NCBI GenBank assembly: GCA_030248295.1
Contig: JASANH010000793.1
Span: 124,001 to 188,000, forward strand
Source: Mesodorylaimus sp. YZB2_4
Taxonomy: Eukaryota > Nematoda > Enoplea > Dorylaimida > Dorylaimidae
Direction: 5' to 3'
Length of the DNA: 64,000 nucleotides
This document shows, one piece after another, positions 24,301-35,153 of the stretch (position 1 is the first letter of the stretch; every line of letters begins with the position of its first letter). The notes under the pieces were generated by a model. It worked only from the letters and a program-made list of their open reading frames with translations. It searched no databases and was not told the DNA's origin. The translations under genes and the position numbers were made by a program.

Positions 24301-24668
24301 GCATATAATTGTATGGCAAGGCTGGAAAATCTGGGAAACCGGAAAATTTAGAGCCAAAATCTAAGAAACTGAAAGGTGGCATTTTGAGGTTCCAAAATTT
24401 CGAATTACCCGCCTTTTCTGTGTGTTTGTTGATCGTGATGGAAGTCGGTAAATTAATTGGATAGTGTGACAAAAATCAAATTTTTTGTCTGGAAAACCTG
24501 GAAAAATTCGAGAGCATCAATTCCCGCTTCTTATCGCACTACCTTGTGAAATATCAGTTATAAGCAGAATCGATCCTTTTTTAGCACGTCCGCACATTAT
24601 CTCGTCGTCAATTCATGCTGCGCGCTACGATGCAGCGCTGCAGACGAGTTGCCGGTTTGGACGCCTAA
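21379..24668 (+). CDS. TSG101: TSG101 homologue (ESCRT-I subunit), complete, 10 exons
   Basis: Ubiquitin-binding ESCRT-I component acting in endosomal sorting, cytokinesis and vesicle budding. Exons: 21379-21420, 21478-21562, 21748-21813, 21870-22033, 22086-22233, 22283-22429, 22487-22632, 22711-22937, 22990-23092, 24585-24668; 403 residues (human 390). Residues 1-140 form a UEV domain (VFNDGSRRQLVTLNGTIPV, TYNIPIC, HVDNSGKVYLPYLHEW) with Tyr at the position of the E2 catalytic Cys, as in the family. A Pro/Gly/Tyr-rich linker (150-230) and a coiled coil (about 270-330) follow. The last exon gives the steadiness-box ending HVRTLSRRQFMLRATMQ. All phases match. The start ATG follows an acceptor-like CCAG. 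Confidence 0.95.
23093..24584 (+). other. Repeat-rich last intron of TSG101
   Basis: A 1492-bp intron (GTAAGG to TTTTTTAG) against 50-190 bp for the others. It contains an 18-C run at 23238-23255 and a dispersed-repeat copy at about 24300-24540 also found in RABL6 intron 10. Insertions probably lengthened it. No coding segment was seen. Confidence 0.7.
24300..24540 (+). repeat. Dispersed repeat, second copy
   Basis: Shares ordered blocks with 8365-8540 (GGTTCCAAAATTTCGA, CTTTTCTGTGT, TTTGTCTGGAAAACCTGG), including GGAAA-rich edges. It is diverged and has no ORF. Confidence 0.5.
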
Positions 24669-24917
24669 AGGCCTTTCATTTGGCAGATGGTAATGCATAA
24701 AGTCAAAGGAGTCGGGCTTGCAACATATGCGTGTAGACTAGGTAGCAACGAATGATGAACTGGGGTCGGTGGCATCATGCATTATACTTTGATTGAGTAA
24801 GTGTGAATAGAGTTTATCGGTTATGTATGAATACCAAATTTGGAATTGGGTTGTTTTGTGATCATGGAAGCTTTGAGCCATGTTTGATCTTGTAAGTATT
24901 GCCATTATTTCGTGTAC

Positions 24918-24923
24918 TTTATT
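24918..24923 (-). terminator. Polyadenylation signal of the Ly6-like gene
   Basis: AATAAA on the minus strand, 49 bases past the stop codon, in an AT-rich 3' UTR. Confidence 0.6.
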
Positions 24924-24971
24924 GATATACTGTAGATTACTTGTTTATCGTTGTGACAATTATGATCATTT

Positions 24972-25826
24972 TTAATCACAATCACGTTCGCAAAGGCAGG
25001 CTTCGGCGTCGTTGAAACCGTATAATTCGTCCAATTCGATGCAGCCGAGACCATCGTCGGATGAGACTTCTGCTATGCTCAGGATTTCTGGGGTCGCGCA
25101 AGCTCGGACTGTCACAATTTCACCTTTGTGATGTGCGACTAAAAAATAACTGTTTTGTAACCGCGGTATTTACTTGAATTCACCACCTGCAGTATATTTT
25201 ACCACCAGAAATTTGAATTCAGGCTTCAAGTTTTCCCGCCACAAAAAATTTGAATTTGATGTATTTTCGCGAGGAGTAAATTTAGATTTTTCCCGTCAGG
25301 ATTGCATTTTCGAACTTTGTGTTCTCCCGCCAAACATCCAAATTTAAATACTAGGTTTCCCGCCGGAAATTTAATTGAGACTGTATTTTTCTGCCAAAAA
25401 CTATATGCAGATACAGAAGTAGGTTTCTTTTAGAAATTCAGGTTCGCTTAGTTTCCACCAGAAAATTTAATTCAGACCCGATTTTCCCGCCAAAAATTCG
25501 AATTCGAACGATGGGTTTTTAGACAAATAGGAAAAGAAATAGATCTTACTTTTGCTGAAAGCGTCCGGAATATCTTTTTCCACAGCGTTTTTCAATCCAT
25601 CTGGCACTTCTTTAATATTGTTTACTTTTCCAGTAAACTTTGCGCAACCATCGCAACCAGATTTTTTAGAGGACGCTTTGCAATCTGGGCCGACAGCGTA
25701 GCACACTTGACAAGCCACTTTCGGCCGTTGGGTTGTGGTTGTGGGGGGTCGACTGGCTCGTCTTCCTTCCGTCCATGAATTTGTGATGAACAGGAGACAA
25801 ACAATGGTCAAAATAATATTAGCCAT
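24972..25826 (-). CDS. Small secreted Cys-rich protein, Ly6/three-finger-like, 2 exons
   Basis: Exons on the minus strand 25826-25550 and 25138-24972 join in phase to 147 residues. A signal peptide (MANIILTIVCLLFITNSW) is followed by a Thr/Pro linker and a cysteine pattern CQVCY...DCK...GCDGC...VRACA...GC...CLCERDCD, typical of Ly6/uPAR-like and nematode ET-type modules. No GPI or membrane segment follows, so it should be soluble. The frame extends 15 bases upstream to a TTG, but the ATG at 25826 begins the signal peptide. AATAAA lies about 50 bases after the stop. Confidence 0.8.
25194..25510 (-). repeat. Degenerate tandem repeat in the Ly6-like gene intron
   Basis: About eight units of 25-37 bp follow a consensus TTTTCCCGCCAAAAATTTG then AATTCAG (plus strand), at about 25194, 25230, 25288, 25321, 25355, 25385, 25451 and 25480. 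The GGCGGGAAATTTRAAT core recurs singly elsewhere in the window, for example near 10273, 35868 and 44992. It resembles an E2F-type TTCCCGCC site, but a simple decayed satellite is as likely. Confidence 0.7.
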
Positions 25827-27077
25827 ACTAAACACGTTCAACTCTCAAAGAAAAAAACTAAATTCTGACAAAACTGTACAGTGAAGACGGAATGGGTACA
25901 GTCAGGGCCAGTGTGGGCAGGCACGACAAGTCGAGGCAACCACGCGAAAAGAGTTCACCCGACAATGTCATGCGGGTTTATGTCGGCTGGTGCCCGTCCA
26001 TTTCCATGTTTGGTTGTCCGAATTTTATTCGTGGCAAGAATGGAAACTTTAAAAATCGTATTTATCAATGTCAAGGTGGGGTGTACGCTGTAATGACACG
26101 ATATACATTTCTTGCCCGATTCTTGTATTTATGAGGTGTTTTATCAAAAAAATAAATTTCTCAGAAATGCACGCATTGTGAAATCGATTGTGCTAAAAAA
26201 ATTTTAGGTGATTTGCACAAATGAAATATTGATCTGAAGTTCTTATCAATTTGCTACTTTTTATCGACCATAATCCCAGAATACAGCTCGCTGAAAGTTT
26301 GGAATCTCACCCACGCTCGGCTCGGCCTGCCTCAATAAGAGCATTCAGTCGTTTTCTGTTTTCTATCACCTGTTACATTTCGGTCATGCGGGCCTAAAAG
26401 ACTGAATTTATGCTCTACTTCGTTCGCACGATCTTTTTGGTACATTGCCTATGTGTGTTTTCTCAGGGCCTGTTTTCGCACAACTTTCATGTTTGGCAAG
26501 AGAAGAGGTAAATCGTGTTGTGTTCATTTAATTGATTCAGAATGGATAAATTGGTCGGTGATTTTTGGAAAATTGCTGTTGCTTTTTTGGTAAGAAATGG
26601 TGAAATTTGGGCTGGACTGTGAATGTATTCAATGGCTTCTCTTTGGTTCATTGCATTTTTGCGGGTGGGTACGGGCAGAGCGCGGTTGCTAAAATGGACT
26701 TTGCAGACGCCAGAATTGAAAGCTACTCTGTTTGGGGACTGAGACATCCATTATGGCTGTCATAACATACTGTTTTTCAAAGACCCCAGAAGGGATGGCT
26801 TATTTTGTCTAGTTCTGTCCAAGAGCTTATTCGACGTGCTCTTACTGCTACATCGCCTGGTGACCGATCCCATCTCAGCCTTGCACTCTCTCCCCACTCC
26901 AATAACAACTCCACATACGAGTGATGTGCCGCCCATAATCTATCATTCAAATTCCACCTTTTACGGCAGCAAGATCGAATAATATTCGAAACATGACAGC
27001 AATAGGCATGAGTCACACTACAAGATCCTGGGGCACTCATTTGAAGGAGGGGAGTTTGTGAGAGTATTTATTGGAAG
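25827..27077. other. Intergenic, no gene recognised
   Basis: Short overlapping ORFs only. About 26820 has AGAGCTTATTCGACGTGC, which resembles GGAGCTTATTCGACATAC near 27986 on the other side of the mariner at 27080. Confidence 0.4.
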
Positions 27078-27079
27078 TA

Positions 27080-27974
27080 CGGTGGCCGGGGGGAGTTCAA
27101 AAAGTTCTTGCAACTGGCACATAAATAACAATAAATCAGGCCAATAGTCAACACTTTTTGGCATAATCACCTGCCAAGTTATAATATTTATCCCATCTTT
27201 CTCAAAGTTCTTCCATTACGCCATGACAATAACTTTTTAAGTGGCCATCAAGCCGACTGATTGCAACTCATTCTCATCAACGAATCTCTTGCCCTTGACA
27301 GTTGCTTTCAAATCTGAACACCTTGAAGTCAGAGGGTGCCAGGTCTGGTAAATGGGGCGGGGGGCTCAATCAGGTCGAATGCAAGTCACTGGAGGGCGTC
27401 CAAAACAACACCTGCGCAGTGAACTGGCGCATTGTCATCCAGAAGCTGCACACCCTTCCTCAATTTTCCTCGCTTTTTCTTTAACGGCTGCGCGTAGTTT
27501 CTCCGTCAAATGGGCATGAAGCTGACCAATGGCCTTACCCTTCCCAAAAAATCAGCCAGCAGTCATCCCTCAGAATCGAAACACAGGATCAAAATTGGTC
27601 CCTAGAGTTTGAATTGGACCCGTCCGATCCAATCCAAACTCTGCCTCCCGCAGTGGAATCCGGCCATCCACAAAGCGATGGTGCGATATGGTGGAGATGA
27701 GTCACCATAAACTTTGCGTAATTCGATTTCCACCTAAGTCGCATTTTTGCCAAGTTCAGTCAGAAATTTAATGATGGCTCGAACCTCGAATTTGGACATT
27801 TTTTCAAATTGACCTGATTCAAGATCACTTTTTCCCGACTTACTCAACCTAGCCTAGTGCTGTTTCGCATGTACAGTATTCTTCCAAGATGTTGAGGTCA
27901 ACGGCCATGTGTATCAGATTCAAAGAGCCGCGATTTTATAGGCCAGTTGCAAGGAATTTTTTAACTCCCCCTCG
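27080..27974 (-). mobile_element. Dead, internally deleted mariner element with TIRs and TA target site
   Basis: TA dinucleotides at 27078-27079 and 27975-27976 flank ends that are inverted copies: CGGTGGCCGGGGGGAGTTC at the left against CGAGGGGGAGTTAAAAAAT from the right, both continuing to TTGCAACTGGC. The minus strand holds broken mariner transposase pieces, such as VKGKRFVDENE and WPDLL, interrupted by stops. At 895 bp it is shorter than an intact mariner of about 1.3 kb. Confidence 0.75.
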
Positions 27975-27976
27975 TA

Positions 27977-29646
27977 CATAGGAGGGAGCTTATTCGACAT
28001 ACTCCAACATTTAAAGAGGAATGGTCCACATTGGGGGCTACATCAGTGAGAAATTGACAGAGAGCATGCCTATAAGGCCTGGCCTGTAACACGACAGGAG
28101 GGAGTCACCAGTGGAGCTTATCCACCACGCTGAAAGCCCTGGGTAACCAGCCAAGTCTTCCACGGCTGAAACATTACCCTGACAGGTGGCACTCCCAGCT
28201 GCTGGCTTTGTGAAGAGTATCGATTGCAAGTCGAGCCTTTACAATCTAAAGCATAATTTAGACCGGAGTCTTAAAAAGGCTGGGATCGGTTTCTTTCAGT
28301 TCCAGATATACTAGTTGCCAAACTATCTGGATGTACTTCGAGACAGGCGGCACAAGAGAGTAACAAAAGAGCGGGCCTGAATGAACTCAAAAGTATGATA
28401 TGTTTGAAGCATCAAGATTTCGATTTTGCCATAAAATTACTTCACATTCGAAAAAGGTCTTTTCTAACTCATTTCATAAAACGATTGAGCTTGTGCACCT
28501 TCATTGATGCCTTCTAACATGCCTAGAGTCTGTGACGTGATCAACTTTGAATGAATGCTCTTGGATGTCATTGTAGAACATGTTAAGTTGGACAATTTGA
28601 CGTTGTCTACGATCATACAGCCTTTGCCACCCCAATTGTTGCGGACCCTCTTCGTAATCTATGCGACAGGCGAGGGCTATGCCTCACTGCTAAGCGTAAT
28701 TTTTAAACCCCTTCTAATTAAACAATGCCAGGCTGAAAAATTGGATCCCAAGCGCAGGCGTGCTCAAAGTTAGATCGGGTACAAGTAGTGTAAACAGTTG
28801 CTAGAGCTTCAGGTAAGCATATCTGCTCAGCTTGGGCGCAGTGCACCGTCACTATTATGCACATAGCGTTGGGGCGTGTTCTGAGGAACACATGACGTGC
28901 AGTAGAGATCGCCCGCAGTAAACTTGGAAGGGCAAAGACAATGGTACGTGGCCATAGGTGCAGACCCAGGCCACTGTGTGCCTTTTGAATGTGGTTTTTC
29001 AGTGTTGCCCCCAACAAGGTCTTGCCCAACTGCCAGCAGGGATATGAAATTTCGCTGGAGTAGGTTCCAATGTGATGATGTCTTCTTGTGATTGTATATC
29101 TAAGGGGCATTTTCCTTCCGTCAATGGCGTCAATGGACGCAGCTTCTAAAGAAGTGAGCGCAAATCTCCTTTAGCAGATCCGTGCTCGCAATGACACAAC
29201 AGTTCAAAATATATTTATCAGTTTAAAAGTCTCCTCGATTGGTCAGACTTCCAACAGAATCTACTGTGCAGCTCAGCTTGGGAAAGCTGGCCTATTTAGA
29301 CTGTCAACATGCCCATAAGACTGACCATGTGCCGAATCTGTAGCAAAGTACATATACAAAGTGAGCTTCACGAGTGATTTGTGGTCTGGCAAGGCAGTAC
29401 TTATTGTAGAGGCTCGAATGACGATCGACACATGTACGGAGCAGGCAGCAGGCAGTTGGGTCATCCGTCAGGTGATGTTTTAACCATGACTAGGTCGAAA
29501 GACTTGGTTGAGTGACCTGTGCAAAAGCTCAGCCTGGTCACTCCTCCCAGTTTTAACGGAGCCAGTCGTATTACATTATTTCCCTTATAACACACAGGAC
29601 TGCCTTTCACAGAAAAATCTTTACAAAAAGTACATATTTATTTCAG
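27977..29646. other. Intergenic or unassigned 5' region of the next Kunitz gene
   Basis: No confident exon. The following Kunitz gene lacks a signal-peptide exon, which probably lies here but could not be picked out. ORFs at 28555-28773 (+) and 28718-29110 (-) have no domains. Confidence 0.35.
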
Positions 29647-30269
29647 GTATTCCAATCGCAAGCATTCACTTCACCTTTTCCTCTTATTCAAGCTGGTGTG
29701 TCAGCAAACTTGAGATCGTCGAGTGCAAGAATATGCCGTCAACCACTGGCCATTGGCAGCTCGAACTGCGAAGACGCAGAAGGTCTTCTGGTAGAAAGAT
29801 GGTATCATCAGGTTGGCTCAGGATGCAAGAAATTCAAATATACTGGCTGCGGAGGCAATGAGAACAACTTCGGCAGTGAGCAGGAATGCCAGAGACGATG
29901 CGAAGGAGTGCAAGGTAAATGCCTTGACATATTTTTCGATCCCCATAAAGGATATTACAGGGTGCGGTATACTGTAAGTCATGTCCCAACATGTAGTTAT
30001 GAGGGAAAAACCAAAAGTAGGCTCTGATCCTGATTTTGTATAAACACATATGGTACAGTACTCACACACACAGCCATTTAGCCTTTCGGCCTGATAAGCC
30101 ATTTCGTCTCTTTATAGCCTGTCCCGTTTTTGATGTTCTGCCCGGCTGTGTGGTGAAACATCTCGGTGTCAACAACGATGGATGCCCAGAATTCACGTTT
30201 GAATGTGACAATGGTCCTAATGCTTCTGGAGGGGTAGATGCAATACAGTCGAAGAAACGAAGCATTTGA
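29647..30269 (+). CDS. Kunitz protein with a second Cys-rich module (5' incomplete)
   Basis: Two exons, 29647-29914 and 30118-30269, join in phase. Exon 1 ends with a Kunitz domain: C-10-C-18-C-7-C-12-C-3-C with the hallmark FKYTGCGGNENNF and CQRRC. The residue after the second Cys is Glu rather than Arg/Lys, and the first two loops are longer than usual, so classic trypsin inhibition is doubtful. Exon 2 adds a four-Cys tail (CPVFDVLPGC ... GCPEF ... EC) reminiscent of antistasin-like repeats, ending in a basic KKRSI. The 5' limit is the acceptor TTTCAG at 29641-29646; a nearer acceptor at 29703 is possible. The signal-peptide exon was not found. Confidence 0.7.
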
Positions 30270-31813
30270 CCCCTGAATGGTCTTGTGTGCCTACGAGCTT
30301 ATTCTTGGGTATATATTCTATGGCTTATGCCCAGTATACCGGAGAAATCACTTTGGTACGTGATGTAAATTCAAAAACTTGGGATACTACTTTAAAGGGA
30401 TCGATCGACCAGAGATATGAGGGGGGGGGGGGGGGCTTATAGGATTTGACAGATTCAGAGGTTATCATAAAAACTCAAATAATGTCCCCGTTCGGGAAAT
30501 TATTTTTGGAATGGGGAACCCCAGGATCGCTGTACATACGGACCCGACAAGCCCGACGTCGTACGCCAGGGGAGTCAGGCAAATACGACGTCGTTTATGC
30601 ACAGATATTCTATTGTCAAGTTGCCGCCCATACAGACCGCGAACTGGTTCCGGCACCGCCAACCCGTCCTGGATTTGGCCCCAAACCCAGGCCCGAAACC
30701 AAACACACGTGGACCCAGTGGGTTCATGCTTGGGGTGGGGGGCACGTCAAACCCAGATAAATCCGAATTCTTACAATCCTGTCAAATTTTGACTCCTGCT
30801 GATACTATTAGAACGGTTGCGAATACGTCATTCATTCAAAACTGCTCAGTCTGTTTTGATTTTGACTTTGAATTTTCAAAACTTTGGAGATTTGTGGTAA
30901 CAAAGTTGGGTTGGTTCGGGCGGGTCTAATTTTGAAAAATGACATGGGTCTGAGCTTGCGCCAAAAGGTGTGATCCCTGAGCTTGGATCGGCGGTTAAAA
31001 AATTTGGTTGAGTTGGATCAAAGTTCAGATCCAATAAAGGACCTGGACACACCCTCCGCGTGCCCCTTTGCCTGGCGACTTCAAAACATGTGAATACGTC
31101 AGAAAATCACATCGAAATAAATTTTAAAAACCACTTCTGATATTTTTGTGGGGTGATCAAACCAGGAATCCCAAATTCGCTCTTGGCAGTTTCAATTGCG
31201 CCTTATCAAACCTAATTAAATGGGAACATGATAAAAATTTATGCAAAACTTGAAAAAATATACATATATTACGTTCGAACAGGTATAAGTATTATTTTCG
31301 ACCTCGGATTAAGATTCCCCATTTGCGAGCTAATGTGTAAATATACTCGTTTCTACCTAATGTAATATAATGATCAAAAGGTCTACAAAATATGATATAC
31401 CGGCGCCAGTACAAGCTATACAGTGATTTTTGAACTGTTTGTCGAAACTCAGGGGTTCTGCGCATGTGATGTCGCTCGAGGGAGGGAGAGGGTCAAAAAT
31501 AGCTCATTTGCGTTCGGCGTCGTATTTGCATGGCCATTACTGGCAGTCTGACGTCAGTGGCCTGGGTTCGAGTTCTTTTTAAAAATTACGACCTCCTTTT
31601 TTTGGATTTGAAGAAGTCCCAGCATGTACGGAGGCAAATCTATAGGTTTTTATACCAGCTTGAATGGCCATGAGCCATGAGAAACAAAACTTCCATAAAT
31701 ATATACAGTAATTTTCCACCAGTGTGTATGAGTAACAGCATCGATTTAGAAGCGAGCAGTCTAAAAGGGGAAGCTCGGCAGTCAAGCCATCTTGGTTTTT
31801 TTCTAATTCGGCA
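30270..31813. other. Intergenic; poly-G run and an inverted duplicate of Kunitz-gene DNA
   Basis: Includes 15 G at 30421-30435 and, at about 31205-31375, an inverted copy of 33950-34140, described separately. No gene was recognised. Confidence 0.45.
31205..31375 (-). repeat. Inverted duplicate of the Kunitz gene intron 2 / exon 3 edge
   Basis: Reads in inverted orientation like 33950-34140, with identical blocks such as ATATTACGTTCGAACAGGTA, TTAAGATTCCCCAT and TGTGTAAATATACTCG, plus small gaps. It includes the complement of the acceptor region of the small Kunitz gene. Either a segmental inverted duplication or two copies of one mobile repeat. Confidence 0.75.
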
Positions 31814-32787
31814 ATGGAGCTCAGAGAGAATTTTCGTGTCATGATCTTTTGTGATTTAAAACGCGGCCTTACGTTTGGTGAATCTGATGAAAGTTTGGTG
31901 AGCACTTTCGGCGACATTACATCATCAATGGCCAGTGTCAGCAATTGGCTCCATGAATTCGAGCGAGAGCTAACTTCATTCGAAGACGAGCCACGTTCGA
32001 CCCGTTTTCGCAGCACAGTGACCCCTGAAAACATAAAGCGCTCCAGGGAACAGATCAAAGGGGGGAGGAACATTTCATGTCACGAATTAGAGGAGACTTC
32101 ACGTGTTTGAGTGGCATCAGTGGCAAGAATTGTGCATGATCATTTGTGCGTGACGAAAGTAGCATCCAGGTGGATCTCGAATTTCTTGACAAGTGAGCAA
32201 AAACCGGCCCAGATTCACTGGGTGCAAGTTTATGTTGCCCAAGTTTAATCGCGGAAATTCAAAAAGGGTCAGTGGCATTCTTACTGGCGATGAAACTAGG
32301 ACCCGGAAATCTAGCTAAAGCCCATGGTTTTGGTCTTCGAAGATGAACCAAATTGAACAAAAGTAGTCAGAACCAAAATTGTTGGGAAACGGATGGCGGG
32401 TATTTTTTCCAAACAGGATGGGTTGGTAGCAGCAGTTTTTAATTGAAGAACCGGGCTAATTAAGCAGGTTGGTACTGTGATATTTGCTTACCCATCGTTT
32501 TCAAAGCGGTGGAGGAGGAACGGCCAAATGCTGGCCTTCTTGGAAACCACGAAAATGCATCTGCCAACTGAGCTGCCAGTCACCCATGCTCCTTACAGCC
32601 CAGACTTGGCTCCTGGTAGCTTGTACCTGTTTCCAAAAATGAAGAATCGGCTTCCCGGGGCGCTTCTCGATTACAAATAAAAACGTTAGGAAGAGTCAAA
32701 AGAAACGTTCAAGACTTGCTTCGATAAATGGATTGAGCAAATGGATATGTGCATCAGAGCAGGTGCTGGGTGCTTTGAAAAACTGTA
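31814..32787 (+). pseudogene. Dead mariner transposase
   Basis: An initial open stretch (98 codons) has the mariner helix-turn-helix region (VSNWLHEFE, VTPENIKRSREQI). Further on, in other frames and across stops, come RWISNFLTSEQK-like and LTGDET residues, VFEDEPN, then APYSPDLAPGSLYLFPKM and a C-terminus FDKWIEQMDMCI. The order matches a full mariner transposase, so this is an inactive genomic copy. Its terminal repeats were not located. Confidence 0.8.
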
Positions 32788-33360
32788 AATAAATTTTACT
32801 TATGGGCCTCCGGTTCATGCTGGTCTAAAAACTTATGCAGTGGCCCTTGGTAACCTCCCTGCTTCATGGCGACAAAACATTTCCAGCAAACTCAAAAATG
32901 CACCATGCAGAGTCAAAATTCTGTATCTCCGACCTACCAAGCGCTGCCACCAATCTTAACAGAAAATTCCAAGGTGCAGCAGTGACTGGTCGCGTATTTA
33001 CAGTAATGATTAGGCACCTTCCCGTCCAGCATGAGCAGTGTTTACTTCTTTGCAGATGCTGCTAGAACACACCGCAGGAAGTTCTAGTCGATGCCTCTAG
33101 CCGCGCCTACAAAGCATCGGAAAATGACTAGGATGGTGTTCGTAGAAACGTAACTGTTCCATCTCTGTGCATACACCTGCCCAAATAAACTTTGGTGTAG
33201 AATAGTGCTGGATGGTTCATTACTGTAGGCCATAGCCAAAGGCTCTAACGTTTTACTGAAGACCTATAAAAATTGAATTAAACCCAACATTTCTATTTTC
33301 TATCCATATCGACCTTGAAACAGTGTTCGCTGACGAAAAAGCTTCATTTTTCGTACAATT
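32788..33360. other. Spacer before the small Kunitz gene
   Basis: No coding features recognised. It must include the promoter or 5' UTR of the gene starting at 33361; a pyrimidine-rich TTCATTTTTCG precedes the ATG. Confidence 0.4.
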
Positions 33361-34249
33361 ATGGCAATTCGAATTTGGATCGCAGTTATAACTTTTGTGC
33401 AAGTGGCTTATGTAAATTTCTTTGTTCATTATTTTCAAGGCAAACGACAATTTTTTTCAGCATAATCTTGGTATGTTTGATTCTCCGAATTTCAAGATTC
33501 TCAAATCATTTTCAGCTAACATCCGGCCAGAATGCAGCATGCAATCTACCCCAAGTTGTTGGACCGTGCCGAGCCAGTAAACCACGTTTTTGGTACAATG
33601 CCGGGACAAAAAAATGTGAACATTTTTTGTACGGTGGATGTGAAGGCAACGAGAATAACTTCCAGACTGAAGAAGATTGTCAAAGCGCGTGTGGCAGTGC
33701 AGGAGGAGCACCCGTGTCAGGTACGCAAAGAGAAAAAGAAAGCTTATTTTTGAAAAAATTGAAATGAGCACATTGCAATGTGCTCTTCGGCTGTAATCTA
33801 AAGAATTTTCAAAAATTAAAAGGTCGAAAAAAAGTAAAGTAGAATATTGCATGATCTTGTTTGATTATAGAATACATTGCAATGTATATAAGCCGAGCGA
33901 GCATACAGTACTTTTCTTATCAGTAGATCAAGAATTATACTCAGATCATATTACACTAGGTCGAAGCGAGTATATTTACACATTCGCTCGCAGATGGGGA
34001 ATCTTAATTCGAGGTCGAAAATTATACTCATACCTGTTCGAACGTAATATATGCATTTTTTTGCAGTTTTGCATAAATTTTTATCACATTTTTTCCGCGT
34101 ACAGAACCCATGTTTCCATTTGATTAGGTTTCGAAGGGCCGAAAACGAAAAGTGAAAAAGACAACGGAGCTGGAGCTGTGACCATGAATTATTGGATGAT
34201 AGCATGTGCCATCAGCAGTGGCTTAATTTTGGGGAAAATTTTTCATTAA
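33361..34249 (+). CDS. Small Kunitz inhibitor with hydrophobic C-terminus, 3 exons
   Basis: Exons 33361-33411, 33516-33720 and 34128-34249 join in phase to 125 residues. Exon 1 is a signal peptide (MAIRIWIAVITFVQVAY). Exon 2 is a canonical Kunitz/BPTI domain: C-8-C-15-C-7-C-12-C-3-C, GPCRASKPRF with Arg at P1, so trypsin-like proteases are the likely target. Exon 3 gives a charged linker then a hydrophobic end (MIACAISSGLILGKIF) after small residues NGAGA, suggesting a membrane anchor, GPI or single-pass. The continuous frame reading past the exon 2 donor stops soon after. Polyadenylation signal at 34378. Confidence 0.85.
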
Positions 34250-34377
34250 ACTTGCTGCTTACTCGTTTTCTGACACGATATTTTTTGTCAATGGTGAGCG
34301 GAAAATGCACATTTTTTGATTATACCCATAATGTAATATAATATTTTATCTCTTCACCTAGTAAACCTTTTAACCAA

Positions 34378-34383
34378 AATAAA
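34378..34383 (+). terminator. Polyadenylation signal of the small Kunitz gene
   Basis: AATAAA 129 bases past the stop codon at 34249, the first such hexamer downstream. Confidence 0.55.
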
Positions 34384-35153
34384 CAAGCAATATATCATGA
34401 ATTTATGCAAATATAGACAAGACCAGCATAAAAATACAATTTATACCACATGTTATAACAACCCTAGCATCTAAAAATATAATTGCAAACCAGATATGTA
34501 ATTATTCTGTGGTGTTTCACAAAATTATATAAGACAAATTTAAAAATTTGTGTTTCCATAAATAAAAAAGACTAAATGTGATTAATGGGAAACTAAAACT
34601 GAACATGTGTGCTTTGAATACAGCACCGGAATTTGCATTCAATAGCAATTGACTTGATGTTGCTCCGTAATGAGCAGGCCATACTAAAATGCATAGGGTT
34701 ATTCATAACTTATGTAACTAATTTGTGTTTGCAGTTTTGTGATGGTTATACAGTTATGAATAATATAATACATCGAATATGGTGTAACGCGGGTTTAAAC
34801 AACACAAGTTAAACATATCAGTACACACTGCTTACACCTGTGTATATGCCAATATTTAAACCAATACATTCTACAGTATAAAAAGAACTGAGTTTTGTGA
34901 AAACACAATCGGCTAAATACACATTAGGAGAGTCGAAGTGACTTGGTCCCGAAACGTCCGTTTGAGATACAGACCTACAGTAGGCGAGGGGTGCAGTTGC
35001 TGACAGGGTCCTATTTCCTGTTTATGAAGTATATGACATTCAACAGAAAAAAGTCGTAATTTTTTAAATTCTGTTTGCAAAAATTAAAACTACTTTTGCT
35101 TCTGGAAACGTTTTCTGTACAAAGTGTCCTCGAAAAAAAAAATTTCGGTTTGG
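34384..35153. other. AT-rich convergent spacer
   Basis: Separates the small Kunitz gene (+) from the 3' end of the acetylcholinesterase (-). Very AT-rich. No gene, and no clear AATAAA for the esterase, was seen. Confidence 0.45.
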
